NCBI RefSeq assembly: GCF_020075545.1
Contig: NZ_JAIQZK010000001.1
Coordinates: 1,054,001-1,118,000 of the forward strand
Direction: 5' to 3'
DNA from: Nocardioides sp. TRM66260-LWL
GTDB taxonomy: Bacteria > Actinomycetota > Actinomycetes > Propionibacteriales > Nocardioidaceae
Length of the DNA: 64,000 nucleotides
Shown here: positions 26,261 to 34,933 of the stretch, in pieces
Position numbering within the stretch: position 1 is the stretch's first letter
How the letters are laid out: each line of letters starts with the position of its first letter
Program-made: the position numbers and the translations under genes
Notes under the pieces: model-generated
The model's database searches: none
Told to the model about the DNA's origin: nothing
What the model saw: the letters and a program-made list of their open reading frames with translations, nothing else

Positions 26261-26319
26261 CGCCCGAGCCGGCCGCGGATCACCGCGGGCCGGCCGACAC
26301 CCGAGAGAAGAGAGACGAG

Positions 26320-26514
26320 ATGCCGAAGAACAAGAGCCACTCCGGAGCCGGCAAGCGCTTCCGTGTGACCGGCAGCGGCAAGATCCTGCGCGAGAAGGCG
26401 GGCAAGCGCCACAACCTCGAGAAGAAGGCCTCGAAGGTCACCCGGCGCATGACCGGCACCACCGAGGTCGCCGCCAACGACGTCCCGCGCGCGAAGCGCC
26501 TGCTGGGCCGCTGA
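26320..26514 (+). CDS. rpmI: 50S ribosomal protein L35
   Basis: The 64-residue protein [20 protein letters not shown]… is a full-length bL35, highly basic, with [17 protein letters not shown] near the middle. The ATG at 26320 follows AGAGACGAG; an ATG at 26239 in frame lies within the hairpin and is not used. It is the middle gene of infC-rpmI-rplT. Confidence 0.96.
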   Translation: MPKNKSHSGAGKRFRVTGSGKILREKAGKRHNLEKKASKVTRRMTGTTEVAANDVPRAKRLLGR

Positions 26515-26585
26515 CCCCTGCGGTCAGCCCCCGCCGTTCCACCGCCGACGGCATCTCGCCCGGCAGACACCCCTAGGAGTACAAG

Positions 26586-26972
26586 ATGGCTCGCGTCAAG
26601 CGCGCAGTGAACGCCCACAAGAAGCGTCGGACCACCCTCGAGCGCGCCAGCGGCTACCGCGGCCAGCGCTCGCGGCTCTACCGCAAGGCCAAGGAGCAGG
26701 TCACCCACTCCCTGGTCTACAGCTACAACGACCGCCGCAAGAACAAGGGCAACTTCCGTCGCCTCTGGATCCAGCGCATCAACGCCGCCGCGCGTGCGCA
26801 GGGCATGACCTACAACCGCTTCATCCAGGGCCTGAACCTGGCCGGCGTCGAGGTCGACCGCAAGATCCTCGCCGACCTGGCCGTCAACGACGTCGCCGCG
26901 TTCAACGCGCTCGTCGCCACGGCGAAGGCCGCCCTGCCGGCCGACGTGAACGCGCCCAAGGTCTCGGCCTGA
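26586..26972 (+). CDS. rplT: 50S ribosomal protein L20
   Basis: The 128-residue bL20 ([19 protein letters not shown]…) has the basic N-terminal extension that binds 23S rRNA and the globular C-terminal half with [27 protein letters not shown] lies upstream of the ATG. L20 is the usual feedback regulator of this operon. The TrmH-family gene begins at its stop codon. Confidence 0.97.
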   Translation: MARVKRAVNAHKKRRTTLERASGYRGQRSRLYRKAKEQVTHSLVYSYNDRRKNKGNFRRLWIQRINAAARAQGMTYNRFIQGLNLAGVEVDRKILADLAVNDVAAFNALVATAKAALPADVNAPKVSA

Positions 26973-27757
26973 GCCACGTCGTCCTGACGGCGGGCAACGC
27001 CCGCGTCAAGCAGCTGCGACGCCTGAGCCGCCGCTCCGAACGCTCGGAGCGGCGGCTCTTCCTCGCCGAGGGCCGCAACGCCGTCGAGGCCGCGCTGGCC
27101 TCCGGTGTCGTGCGCGAGGTGTTCGCCCGACCCGACCTGGCCTGGGCGCCGCTCGGGGCGCTGCCGCACGGCGTCCCGCTCACCTACGTCGACGAGCGGG
27201 CGCTGGGCGCGCTCACCGACGCCGTGACCCCGGACGGCGTGGTCGCCCTCTGCGGGCTCCTCGACGTGCCGCTGGCCGACGCCCTGGTCGGCGGGGTCGT
27301 CGCGCTCTGCGCCGGCGTCGCGGACCCGGGGAACGCCGGCACGGTCATCCGTTGCGCCGACGCGGCGGGCGCGGGGGGCGTCGTCCTGGCGGGCGACTCC
27401 GTCGACGTGCACAACGCCAAGACGATCCGCGCGAGCGCGGGCAGCGTCTTCCACCTCCCCGTCGCGACCGGCGTCGCCGTGCGGGAGGCGATCGGCGCGG
27501 CTCGCGACGCCGGCTACCAGGTGCTCGCCACCGTCGCGTCGGGCGACGTGGGCCTCTTCGAGCCCGCCGCCGCCGCGGTGCTCGCCCGGCCCACGGTCTG
27601 GCTCTTCGGCAACGAGGCCCACGGGCTGTCCGATGACCTGCTCGGGCTCGCCGACCACCGGGTCGCGATCCCGATCCACGGCCGTGCCGAGAGCCTCAAC
27701 CTCTCCACCGCCGCGGCCCTGTGCCTCTACGCCTCGGCCACCGCGCAGCGCCGCTGA
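26969..27757 (+). CDS. TrmH/SpoU-family RNA 2'-O-methyltransferase
   Basis: SAM-dependent knotted (SPOUT) methyltransferase acting on rRNA or tRNA. From the proposed start it is 262 residues: an N-terminal substrate-binding domain ([31 protein letters not shown]) and the SpoU domain with [33 protein letters not shown] and [16 protein letters not shown]. No ATG, GTG or TTG exists in frame before GTG 27110, which would remove the conserved N-terminus. The only plausible start is CTG at 26969, overlapping the rplT stop as CTGA. Exact target unknown. Confidence 0.85.
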   Translation: MSHVVLTAGNARVKQLRRLSRRSERSERRLFLAEGRNAVEAALASGVVREVFARPDLAWAPLGALPHGVPLTYVDERALGALTDAVTPDGVVALCGLLDVPLADALVGGVVALCAGVADPGNAGTVIRCADAAGAGGVVLAGDSVDVHNAKTIRASAGSVFHLPVATGVAVREAIGAARDAGYQVLATVASGDVGLFEPAAAAVLARPTVWLFGNEAHGLSDDLLGLADHRVAIPIHGRAESLNLSTAAALCLYASATAQRR

Positions 27758-27786
27758 GCGCTCCGGGGCGCCCCCGTCGGCGCACG

Positions 27787-27792
27787 TAGGGT
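27787..27792 (+). promoter_or_regulatory. -10 of leaderless promoter for the histidine kinase gene
   Basis: TAGGGT is followed by 7 nt and the ATG at 27800. It overlaps the alternative GTG at 27791, which argues against that start. Confidence 0.58.
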
Positions 27793-27799
27793 GGGCGGC

Positions 27800-28843
27800 A
27801 TGGCCCACCCGCTGCTGGACGTCCTGCCCGACGGCGTCGTCGTCGCCGACGCCGACCAGCGGGTCGAGGCGATCTCGGCGGTCGCGGCCTCGATGCTCGG
27901 CGTCGACGCCGACGCCGCGATCGGCGCGCCGCTGGCCGACGTCCTGCGCCTGCAGGACCAGGACGGCCAGGACTGGCTGACCCACAACTGCCCCTACGGC
28001 GGGCTCACCACCCGCAGCGGCCTCACCGAGCAGGCCTGGCTGCTGCCGAACGGCACCGAGGTGCTCGTCACCGCGCGCATGCACCGGTCGCGACGCGGAG
28101 GGCCGGTGGAGCGGGTCGCCCTGGTCATCCGCTCGGGTCGGGGCCGCGCCCGGCTCGACCGCGAGCGCTCCGACCTCGTCGCCACCGTCGCCCACGAGCT
28201 GCGCTCGCCGCTGACGGGCGTCAAGGGGTTCGTCCAGGTGATGCTGAACCGCTGGGACCGGCTCAGCGACGAGCAGAAGAAGCTGATGCTCACGACCGTG
28301 TCCGTCGACTCCGACCGGCTCTCGCGGCTGATCGCCGAGCTGCTCGACGTCGCCCGCATCGACACCGGACGCCTCCAGCTGCACCGGCGCCCCACCGACG
28401 CGGGCGCGCTCGCGACGCGGGTCGTGGAGTCGGTGCGCGCCGGGACGCCCCGGACGATCGAGCTCGACGTCGCCGAGTCGCTGCCGGCCGTCGGCGCCGA
28501 CCCCGACAAGCTCGTGCAGGTCGTGACGAACCTCGTCGAGAACGCCGTGCGGCACGGCGAGGGCGTCGTGCGCGTGACGCTGGCGCCGCTCGAGGCCGAC
28601 GCCGCGCTCGAGCGGGGCGGGGTGCGCCTCGTGGTCGAGGACGACGGCGAGGGCATCGCCCCGGCCCTGCGTCGCACGGTGTTCACGAAGTTCTGGAAGA
28701 CCGGCGAGCGCGGCGGCTCCGGGCTCGGCCTCTACGTCGTCAACGGGCTGGTGCGCGCCCACGGCGGGCGGGTGCGGATCGAGGACGCCGCCTCGGGCGG
28801 AGCGCGGATGGTCGTCGACTGGCCCGCCGCCGAGCCGCTCTGA
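27800..28843 (+). CDS. PAS-domain sensor histidine kinase, soluble
   Basis: The 347-residue protein has a PAS domain (about 5–105, VLPDGVVVADADQRVEAIS), a HisKA domain with phospho-acceptor His132 in TVAHELRSPLTGVKGF, and a HATPase domain with N-box NLVENAVRHG, VEDDGEGI and GSGLGLYVVNGL. There is no transmembrane segment, so it senses an internal signal. No response regulator gene is adjacent, making it an orphan kinase. It sits between trmH and pheS, a position often seen in actinobacteria. Signal and partner are unknown. Confidence 0.9.
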   Translation: MAHPLLDVLPDGVVVADADQRVEAISAVAASMLGVDADAAIGAPLADVLRLQDQDGQDWLTHNCPYGGLTTRSGLTEQAWLLPNGTEVLVTARMHRSRRGGPVERVALVIRSGRGRARLDRERSDLVATVAHELRSPLTGVKGFVQVMLNRWDRLSDEQKKLMLTTVSVDSDRLSRLIAELLDVARIDTGRLQLHRRPTDAGALATRVVESVRAGTPRTIELDVAESLPAVGADPDKLVQVVTNLVENAVRHGEGVVRVTLAPLEADAALERGGVRLVVEDDGEGIAPALRRTVFTKFWKTGERGGSGLGLYVVNGLVRAHGGRVRIEDAASGGARMVVDWPAAEPL

Positions 28844-28885
28844 GCCGCGACCGGAACCGGTTCGCCAGTCGTCGCGGCGGCTTCC

Positions 28886-28891
28886 TAGACT
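28886..28891 (+). promoter_or_regulatory. Candidate -10 for pheS-pheT
   Basis: TAGACT lies 53 nt before the pheS ATG. The resulting leader (about 45 nt) is too short for a T-box. Confidence 0.45.
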
Positions 28892-28944
28892 GACCCGTCG
28901 GCGCAGGTCCGGATCGCGCCGTCCTCCCTCCGCGAAAGGCCGTC

Positions 28945-30057
28945 ATGTCGGGACCCAACACCGAGTACGACCCCGTCGAGGTCACCCCGCTCCAGGCCGC
29001 CGAGGTCGAGGCCGCCCGCGACGCCGCCCTCGCGGCCATCGCGGCCGCCGCGGACCTCGAGCAGCTCAAGGCGGTGCGGCTGGAGCACGCGGGCGACCGC
29101 TCCGCGCTCGCGCTGGCCAACCGCGAGATCGGCGCGCTCCCGCCCCAGGCCCGCAAGGAGGCCGGGCAGCGCGTGGGCCAGGCCCGCGGCGCCGTCAACC
29201 AGGCGCTCGCGGCCCGCCAGGCGGTGCTCGAGGTCGAGCACGAGGAGCGGATGCTGGCCGAGGAGACCGTCGACGTCACCCTGCCGACCGACCGCGTCCC
29301 GGCGGGCGCGCGGCACCCGCTGACGACCGGCGCGGAGCTGATCGCCGACATCTTCGTCGCGATGGGCTGGGAGATCGCCGAGGGGCCGGTCATGGAGGCC
29401 GAGTGGCTCAACTTCGACGCCCTCAACCTCGGTCCCGACCACCCGGCCCGCACCATGCAGGACACCTTCTGGGTGGCCCCCGCCGACAGCGGCGTCGTGC
29501 TGCGCACCCAGACCTCGCCGGTGCAGGCGCGCAGCATGCTCACCCGCACGCCGCCCATCTACGTCGCGTGCCCCGGACGCGTGTTCCGCACCGACGAGTA
29601 CGACGCCACCCACAGCCCGGTCTTCCACCAGGTCGAGGGCCTGGCGATCGACGAGGGCCTGACGATGGCGCACCTCAAGGGCACCCTCGACCACCTCGTC
29701 TCCAGCCTGTTCGGCGAGGGCATCTCGACGCGGTTCCGGCCGTCGTACTTCCCCTTCACCGAGCCGAGCGCCGAGATGGACATGGTCTGCTTCGTCTGCA
29801 GCGGCTCGACGCTCGACGCCGAGGGCACCGGCCCCTGCCGCACGTGTCGGGGCGAGGGCTGGATCGAGCTCGGCGGCTGCGGCGTCGTCAACCCGCGGGT
29901 GCTGGTCGCGTGCGGCGTCGACCCCGAGCGCTACACCGGCTTCGCGTTCGGCTTCGGCATCGACCGGATGCTGATGTTCCGCTCGGGCATCGACGACCTG
30001 CGCGCCTTCTGGGAGGGCGACGTCCGATTCACCACTGCGTTCGGGAGCGAGCTGTGA
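28945..30057 (+). CDS. pheS: Phenylalanine–tRNA ligase, alpha subunit
   Basis: Catalytic subunit of the (alpha-beta)2 enzyme that charges tRNA-Phe. The 370-residue protein has an N-terminal coiled-coil region (about 10–100) and the class II core: motif 2 around RTDEYDATHSPVFHQVEGL, FTEPSAEMDM and motif 3 GFAFGFGIDRMLMFR. CGAAAGG precedes the ATG. The stop overlaps the pheT start (GTGA), coupling the two subunits. Confidence 0.96.
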   Translation: MSGPNTEYDPVEVTPLQAAEVEAARDAALAAIAAAADLEQLKAVRLEHAGDRSALALANREIGALPPQARKEAGQRVGQARGAVNQALAARQAVLEVEHEERMLAEETVDVTLPTDRVPAGARHPLTTGAELIADIFVAMGWEIAEGPVMEAEWLNFDALNLGPDHPARTMQDTFWVAPADSGVVLRTQTSPVQARSMLTRTPPIYVACPGRVFRTDEYDATHSPVFHQVEGLAIDEGLTMAHLKGTLDHLVSSLFGEGISTRFRPSYFPFTEPSAEMDMVCFVCSGSTLDAEGTGPCRTCRGEGWIELGGCGVVNPRVLVACGVDPERYTGFAFGFGIDRMLMFRSGIDDLRAFWEGDVRFTTAFGSEL

Positions 30058-32549
30058 AGGCACCCCTGTCCTGGATCCGCGAGCACGTCGACCTGCCTGC
30101 GGACCTCACGACCGAGCAGATCACCGATCGGCTCACCGCGCTCGGCCTCAAGCTCGAGGCGATCGAGTCGCCGGGCAGCGAGATCACCGGCCCGCTGGTC
30201 GTGGGCCGGGTGCTCACCCAGGAGCCCGAGCCGCAGAAGAACGGCAAGACGATCAACTGGTGCACCGTCGACGTCGGCGACGCCAACGGCACCGGCGAGC
30301 CGCAGGGCATCGTCTGCGGCGCGCACAACTTCGGCGCGGGCGACCTCGTCGTCGTCGTGCTGCCCGGCGGCGTGCTGCCGGGCGGGTTCGCGATCTCCGC
30401 GCGCAAGACCTACGGCCACGTCTCGGCCGGCATGATCTGCTCGGCCGCGGAGCTCGGCATCTCCGACGACCACGACGGCATCATCGTGCTGCCCGAGGGC
30501 GCCGGGGCGCCCGGTGACGACGCGCGTCCGCTCCTGGGGCTCGACGAGGAGATCATCGAGTTCGAGATCAACCCCGACCGCGCCTACGCGCTGTCGATCC
30601 GGGGGCTCGCCCGCGAGGCCGCCCTCGGCTTCGACGCGCCGTTCCGCGACCCGGCCGCGCGCGACGTCCCGGCCGCCGACGACGCGGGGCACCCGGTCGT
30701 GATCGACGACCCCGACGGCTGCCCGCTCTTCGTGGCCCGCACGGTCTCGGGCTTCGACCCCACGGCCCCGACGCCCGACTGGATGGTGCAGCGCATCGTC
30801 GCGGCCGGCATGCGCCCGATCTCCCTGGCCGTCGACGTCACCAACTACGTGATGCTCGAGCTCGGCCGGCCGATCCACGGCTACGACGCCGACAAGGTCG
30901 CCGGGGCGCTGCGCGTGCGCCGCGCCGCCGCGGGGGAGCGGCTCACCACCCTGGACGGCACCGAGCGCACCCTCCACCCGGAGGACCTCGTGGTGTGCGA
31001 CGACACCGGCGCGATCGGCCTGGGCGGCGTGATGGGCGGGGAGTCGACCGAGATCTCCTCCTCGACCACCCGCGTGCTCGTCGAGGCCGCCCACTGGGAC
31101 GCCACCTCGATGTTCCGCACCGGCAAGCGCCAGCGCATCTCCTCCGAGGCCGGCAAGCGCAACGAGCGCGGCGTCGACCCTGCGATCACCGAGGCGGCCG
31201 CCGACCGCGTCGTCGAGCTGCTGGTCGCGCACGGCGGCGCCACCGCCGAGCCGGGCGTCACCGTGGTGGGCTCGGTGCCCGCGCGCGCCGCGATCGAGAT
31301 CGACGTCGACCTGCCGGCGCGGGTCAGCGGCATCGCCGTCGACGACGCCACGACGGTGCGCCACCTCGAGGCCGTCGGCTGCGCCGTGGAGGTGATCGGC
31401 CCGCGCCTGCGCGCCGTCCCGCCGACCTGGCGTCCGGACCTCGAGGACCCCTTCGACCTGGTCGAGGAGGTCGTCCGCGTCGTCGGCTACGACCAGGTGC
31501 CCTCGGTGCTCCCGACGCCGAACGCCGGCCGCGGACTCACTCGCCCGCAGCGCCTGCGCCGCCGCATCGGCCGCACCCTGGCCGCGGCCGGCTGCGTGGA
31601 GGTCGTGAGCTTCCCGTTCGTGGGCGACGCCGCGCTCGACGCCCTGGGGCTGCCGGCCGACGACGCGCGACGGGCGACCGTGCCGCTGGCGAACCCGATG
31701 TCGAGCGAGGAGCCGGGCTTCACCACCACCCTGCTCCCGGGGGTGCTGCGTCAGGCCGGCCGCAACCTCTCCCGCGGCCAGGCCGGGGTCGCGCTCTTCG
31801 AGACCGGCAGCGTCGTGGTCTCCTCCGGTCCGGTGAAGGCGCCGATCTACGGCGTCGACCGTCGGCCCTCCGAGGCCGAGCTCGACGCGCTGCTCGCCGC
31901 CGTCCCCGCGCAGCCGCTCCACCTCGCGGCGGTGCTGGCCGGCGAGCGCGAGCCTGCCGGCTGGTGGGGCCCCGCGCGTACGGCCGGGTGGTCCGACGCC
32001 CTGGCGATCGTCCGGCGTCTGGCCGACGAGCTGTCCGTGGCGGTCGATATCCGTCCGGCCGCCCTGGCGCCCTGGCACCCCGGTCGGTGCGCCGAGATCG
32101 TCGCCGTCGGTGGCGCGAGCCCGGTCGTGCTGGGCCACGCGGGCGAGCTGCACCCGCGGGTGTGCGCCGCGCACGGGCTGCCGGCCCGCTCCGCGGCGCT
32201 CGAGCTGGACCTCGACGCGCTGATCGCCGCCACCCCCGACGTCCCGCCCGCGCCGAGGTTCTCCACGTTCCCGGTCGCCAAGGAGGACGTCGCGCTGGTC
32301 GTCGCCGACGCGACGCCGGTGGCCGACGTCGAGGCGGCCCTGCGCGAGGGCGCCGGACCGCTGCTGGAGTCGGTGCGGCTCTTCGACGTCTACCGCGGCG
32401 AGCAGATCGGGGCCGGACGCCGCTCGCTGGCGTTCGCGCTGCGCTTCCGCGCGCCCGACCGCACCCTGACCGACGAGGAGACCACGGCGGCGCGCACCGC
32501 CGCCGTGGCGCTCGCGGCGGAGCGGACGGGCGCCGAGCAGCGCGCCTGA
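30054..32549 (+). CDS. pheT: Phenylalanine–tRNA ligase, beta subunit
   Basis: The 831-residue beta subunit has the N-terminal MKAPLSWIREHVDLP segment, an EMAP/tRNA-binding OB fold (about 40–150, VVGRVL…VCGAHNF), the B3/B4 editing region (about 210–400), B5 (about 410–480) and the C-terminal anticodon-binding FDX-ACB domain with RFSTFPVAKEDVALVV. The true start is GTG at 30054 inside the pheS stop; the longer frame upstream is a shadow of pheS. Confidence 0.95.
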   Translation: MKAPLSWIREHVDLPADLTTEQITDRLTALGLKLEAIESPGSEITGPLVVGRVLTQEPEPQKNGKTINWCTVDVGDANGTGEPQGIVCGAHNFGAGDLVVVVLPGGVLPGGFAISARKTYGHVSAGMICSAAELGISDDHDGIIVLPEGAGAPGDDARPLLGLDEEIIEFEINPDRAYALSIRGLAREAALGFDAPFRDPAARDVPAADDAGHPVVIDDPDGCPLFVARTVSGFDPTAPTPDWMVQRIVAAGMRPISLAVDVTNYVMLELGRPIHGYDADKVAGALRVRRAAAGERLTTLDGTERTLHPEDLVVCDDTGAIGLGGVMGGESTEISSSTTRVLVEAAHWDATSMFRTGKRQRISSEAGKRNERGVDPAITEAAADRVVELLVAHGGATAEPGVTVVGSVPARAAIEIDVDLPARVSGIAVDDATTVRHLEAVGCAVEVIGPRLRAVPPTWRPDLEDPFDLVEEVVRVVGYDQVPSVLPTPNAGRGLTRPQRLRRRIGRTLAAAGCVEVVSFPFVGDAALDALGLPADDARRATVPLANPMSSEEPGFTTTLLPGVLRQAGRNLSRGQAGVALFETGSVVVSSGPVKAPIYGVDRRPSEAELDALLAAVPAQPLHLAAVLAGEREPAGWWGPARTAGWSDALAIVRRLADELSVAVDIRPAALAPWHPGRCAEIVAVGGASPVVLGHAGELHPRVCAAHGLPARSAALELDLDALIAATPDVPPAPRFSTFPVAKEDVALVVADATPVADVEAALREGAGPLLESVRLFDVYRGEQIGAGRRSLAFALRFRAPDRTLTDEETTAARTAAVALAAERTGAEQRA

Positions 32550-32616
32550 TCCGCCGACCGTCGGCCGCTGCCGGCGGCTGCCTGCGGCGCCCGGTGGTCG
32601 GCCGCGCGCCCGTCGA

Positions 32617-33411
32617 TCAGTCGATCGGCGGGCGCACCGCCGCGAGGAACGCCTCGCGGCCGGTCGGGTCGCCGCTCCACGCGACGACGTCGTCACCCGC
32701 GCGCTTCCACAGCCAGCGATCGACGTCGGCGGCCGTGCCGGCCACCACCGTCGTCGGCTCGGCGTACTCCTCCGTGAGCAGCAGGTGCGCGCCGGTGAGG
32801 TCGCGACCGTCCTCCGCGCGTCCGACGAGCCGGCCGACGGCGACCCGCAGGGTCCGGTCGACGTCGGTGAGGCGCACCCCGACGAGTCCCGGCCGGCGCT
32901 CGAAGACCACGCCGGCGGGCGGCTCGCCGCCGTACATCACGTCGAGGACCTCGGCGACGCCGTCGGCGGCGAGCGACGGATCGATCGTGGCGTGCCGGAC
33001 GCCCGCGCAGAGCTCGGCGTCGAGGCGGTGGACCAGCGCCTAGTGGGCCTGACGGCGCAGGGTGAACCCGACGGTCTGCTCCGTCGCCCACGACCAGGCC
33101 GGCTCCGCGGGGTCCGCGGCGGCGAGCAGCCGACGCAGGTCGGCCGAGGCGGCTCGCAGATGGGCGAGCAGCGCCGCCCGGTCCTCGGGTCGTACGACCC
33201 GGGCGGGCAGCGCGTCCGGGCCGGCGGGCCGGTGCTCGAGGATCCGGGCCCAGAACCACTGCACCTCGCCGAGGTGCCACAGCAGGTCGTCGGCGTCCCA
33301 GTCGGGGCACGAGGGCACGCGCGCGCCCGCAGGCGCGCCGGCCAGCACCTCCAGCAGGCGGTCGGTCTCGCGGGAGATCGCGGTCAGGAGGGACTCGCGC
33401 GGCGGTCGCAT
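32617..33411 (-). pseudogene. Maleylpyruvate isomerase/DinB-family gene interrupted by an amber codon
   Basis: Two frames in the same register (33411–33040 and 33039–32617) join into one ~264-residue protein. The N-terminal part has the mycothiol-dependent maleylpyruvate isomerase pattern (VPSCPDWDADDLLWHLGEVQWFW…TLRRQAH). After the stop, ALVHRLDAEL and GVAEVLDVMYGGEPP continue the same family. The codon at 33042–33040 is TAG where a Glu (GAG) is typical, one base change. The intact -10 suggests a recent loss, a sequencing error, or rarely readthrough. Members act in mycothiol-linked detoxification; the specific substrate is unknown. Confidence 0.8.
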
Positions 33412-33417
33412 CGGCTC

Positions 33418-33423
33418 AACCTA
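33418..33423 (-). promoter_or_regulatory. -10 of leaderless promoter for the interrupted gene
   Basis: Minus-strand TAGGTT, then 6 nt, then ATG at 33411. The intact promoter suggests the gene was recently functional. Confidence 0.55.
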
Positions 33424-33515
33424 CGCCCGGCGCCGACGGCGAGGGCCGGGGGAGAGGCCCCGACGGGTGGCCGACGTGCTGGTCGATCCGCATCCACGTG
33501 GCGAGGACGCGTGCG

Positions 33516-34154
33516 TCAACCGCGCCGCTCGCCGGCGGACGCCTGCTGCTCCACGGTCGTGCAGCGGTACTGGAGCTCGGCGAAGGGGATCGTCGTCGTG
33601 ACCGTCTTCGACGAGCCGTGGGCGACTCCTGCGGTGCGCTGGGGACGGAAGTAGTCCGTGCCGAACGTGCAGCGGACGTCACCGGTCATCACCGTCCGGC
33701 CGTCGGCGTCCTTGACGGGTCGATTGCGGTTGACGAGCTTGAACCCCGTGCGGGTCCTCGTCACCTCGATGCGAGTCACCCGCACGACCTTGACGGTGAA
33801 CCGCCTCTCCTCGCTGATGCCGTCCCCGAGGTCGCAGAGTCGATAGCCCACCACCGCCTCGGTGGGCCGCTGGGCGCGGACGAAGATCTGGCCCCCGATG
33901 TCGTAGGAGTTGATGCCGCCCCCTCGCACGGTGTGGACGAAGCAGAAGGCGCTGCCCTTCCCGCTTCCGGCGTCCCCGGCCCCGGTCAGGATCAGCTGGG
34001 GATCACCGTCGATGTTGGCGTAGAGGATGGCGGTCCTCGTCCGATCGAGGGGGATCTCGTCACCGCTCGCCGAGGACGAGGCGACGAGCAGACCTCCGAG
34101 CACCAGGAGGACGATCGCGGTGAGCCGAGTCCGGGTGCTGAGCGCCGTGGTCAT
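33516..34154 (-). CDS. Secreted protein of unknown function
   Basis: The 212-residue product has an N-terminal signal sequence (about 1–31, TRLTAIVLLVLGGLLVASSSA) and a mature domain with three Cys (AFCFVH, YRLCDLG and VRCTFG, YRCTTV further on), suggesting disulfides outside the cell. No catalytic signature is recognised. The start is backed by TAGGCT 7 nt upstream. It lies between the amber-interrupted gene and pgl with no shared operon. Function unknown. Confidence 0.68.
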   Translation of the reverse strand: MTTALSTRTRLTAIVLLVLGGLLVASSSASGDEIPLDRTRTAILYANIDGDPQLILTGAGDAGSGKGSAFCFVHTVRGGGINSYDIGGQIFVRAQRPTEAVVGYRLCDLGDGISEERRFTVKVVRVTRIEVTRTRTGFKLVNRNRPVKDADGRTVMTGDVRCTFGTDYFRPQRTAGVAHGSSKTVTTTIPFAELQYRCTTVEQQASAGERRG

Positions 34155-34161
34155 GGCCGGG

Positions 34162-34167
34162 AGCCTA
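34162..34167 (-). promoter_or_regulatory. -10 of leaderless promoter for the secreted protein gene
   Basis: Minus-strand TAGGCT followed by 7 nt and ATG at 34154. Confidence 0.55.
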
Positions 34168-34198
34168 GGGCCGCGGACGGCTCCTGTCCGCCGGTCGG

Positions 34199-34933
34199 CT
34201 ACAGCCGCGAGGCCGCCGCCTGATCGAGGAACCAGGTGGTCTCCTCGGTGCCCTGGACGCCGGCGGCCGGCACCTGTCGCGGGTCGGGCGCCGGCTCGGC
34301 GAGCGCGGCCGCGACCGCCTCGGCCTTGCCCTCGCCGCTCACCAGGAACCAGACCGATCGTCCCCGCCGGAGGGTGTCGAAGGTCAGGCTGACGCGCAGC
34401 GGGGGCGGCTTGGGGGAGTCGTGGACCGCGATGGCGCCGGCCCCGTCGTGCCCGTCGTCGGCCGCGCCGGGGTGGCCGGGGAAGAGCGAGGCGACGTGCG
34501 CGTCCGGCCCGACGCCGAGCATGACGACGTCGAAGCCGTGCTCGTCGAGCCCGGCCAGCATCGCGGCGTAGCCGGCGGCGGCGTCCTCGGGCGTGGCGAC
34601 CTCGTCGGCCGCGGGCACCGCATGGACGAGGGCCTGCGGCACGGCGTGCAGGAAGGCGGTGTGGGCCTGGCCGACGTTGCGGTCCTCGGAGTCGGCGGGC
34701 ACGAACCGCTCGTCGCCGAACCAGAAGGCCACCCGCGACCAGTCGACGTCCGCCTCGGGCGCCAGCCGGGCCAGCTCGCGGTGCACGAGGTCGGCGATGG
34801 TGCCGCCGGTGAGCACGATCTGCGGCACCCGGCCGGCCGCCTGCACGTCGCGCAGCCGCTCGACCAGCTCGCCGGCCACCGCCGTCGCGAGCGCGTCGGC
34901 GTCCGGCTGCACCTCGATCAGCGGCGCCGTCAT
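34199..34933 (-). CDS. pgl: 6-phosphogluconolactonase
   Basis: Hydrolyses 6-phosphoglucono-lactone in the oxidative pentose phosphate pathway. The 244-residue protein has PQIVLTGGTIADLVHREL, VAFWFGDERFVPADSEDRN and VVMLGVGPDAHVASLFPGHP, the conserved phosphate- and substrate-binding segments of the SOL/DevB family. It overlaps opcA (ATGA), the last gene of the tkt-tal-pgi-zwf-opcA-pgl block. Confidence 0.95.
   Translation of the reverse strand: MTAPLIEVQPDADALATAVAGELVERLRDVQAAGRVPQIVLTGGTIADLVHRELARLAPEADVDWSRVAFWFGDERFVPADSEDRNVGQAHTAFLHAVPQALVHAVPAADEVATPEDAAAGYAAMLAGLDEHGFDVVMLGVGPDAHVASLFPGHPGAADDGHDGAGAIAVHDSPKPPPLRVSLTFDTLRRGRSVWFLVSGEGKAEAVAAALAEPAPDPRQVPAAGVQGTEETTWFLDQAAASRL

Noticed and set aside
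27791..27799. GTG 27791 as start of the histidine kinase
   Set aside because: It overlaps the -10 hexamer; the ATG at 27800 lies 7 nt after it.
28892..28944. T-box or tRNA-sensing leader before pheS
   Set aside because: The leader is only about 50 nt and has no T-box sequence.
29931..32696. Very long open frame on the minus strand opposite pheT (and similar ones opposite tkt, priA, zwf, permeases)
   Set aside because: High GC at third positions keeps antisense frames open. The product is Arg/Gly/Asp-rich with no motifs, while the plus strand encodes recognisable PheT.
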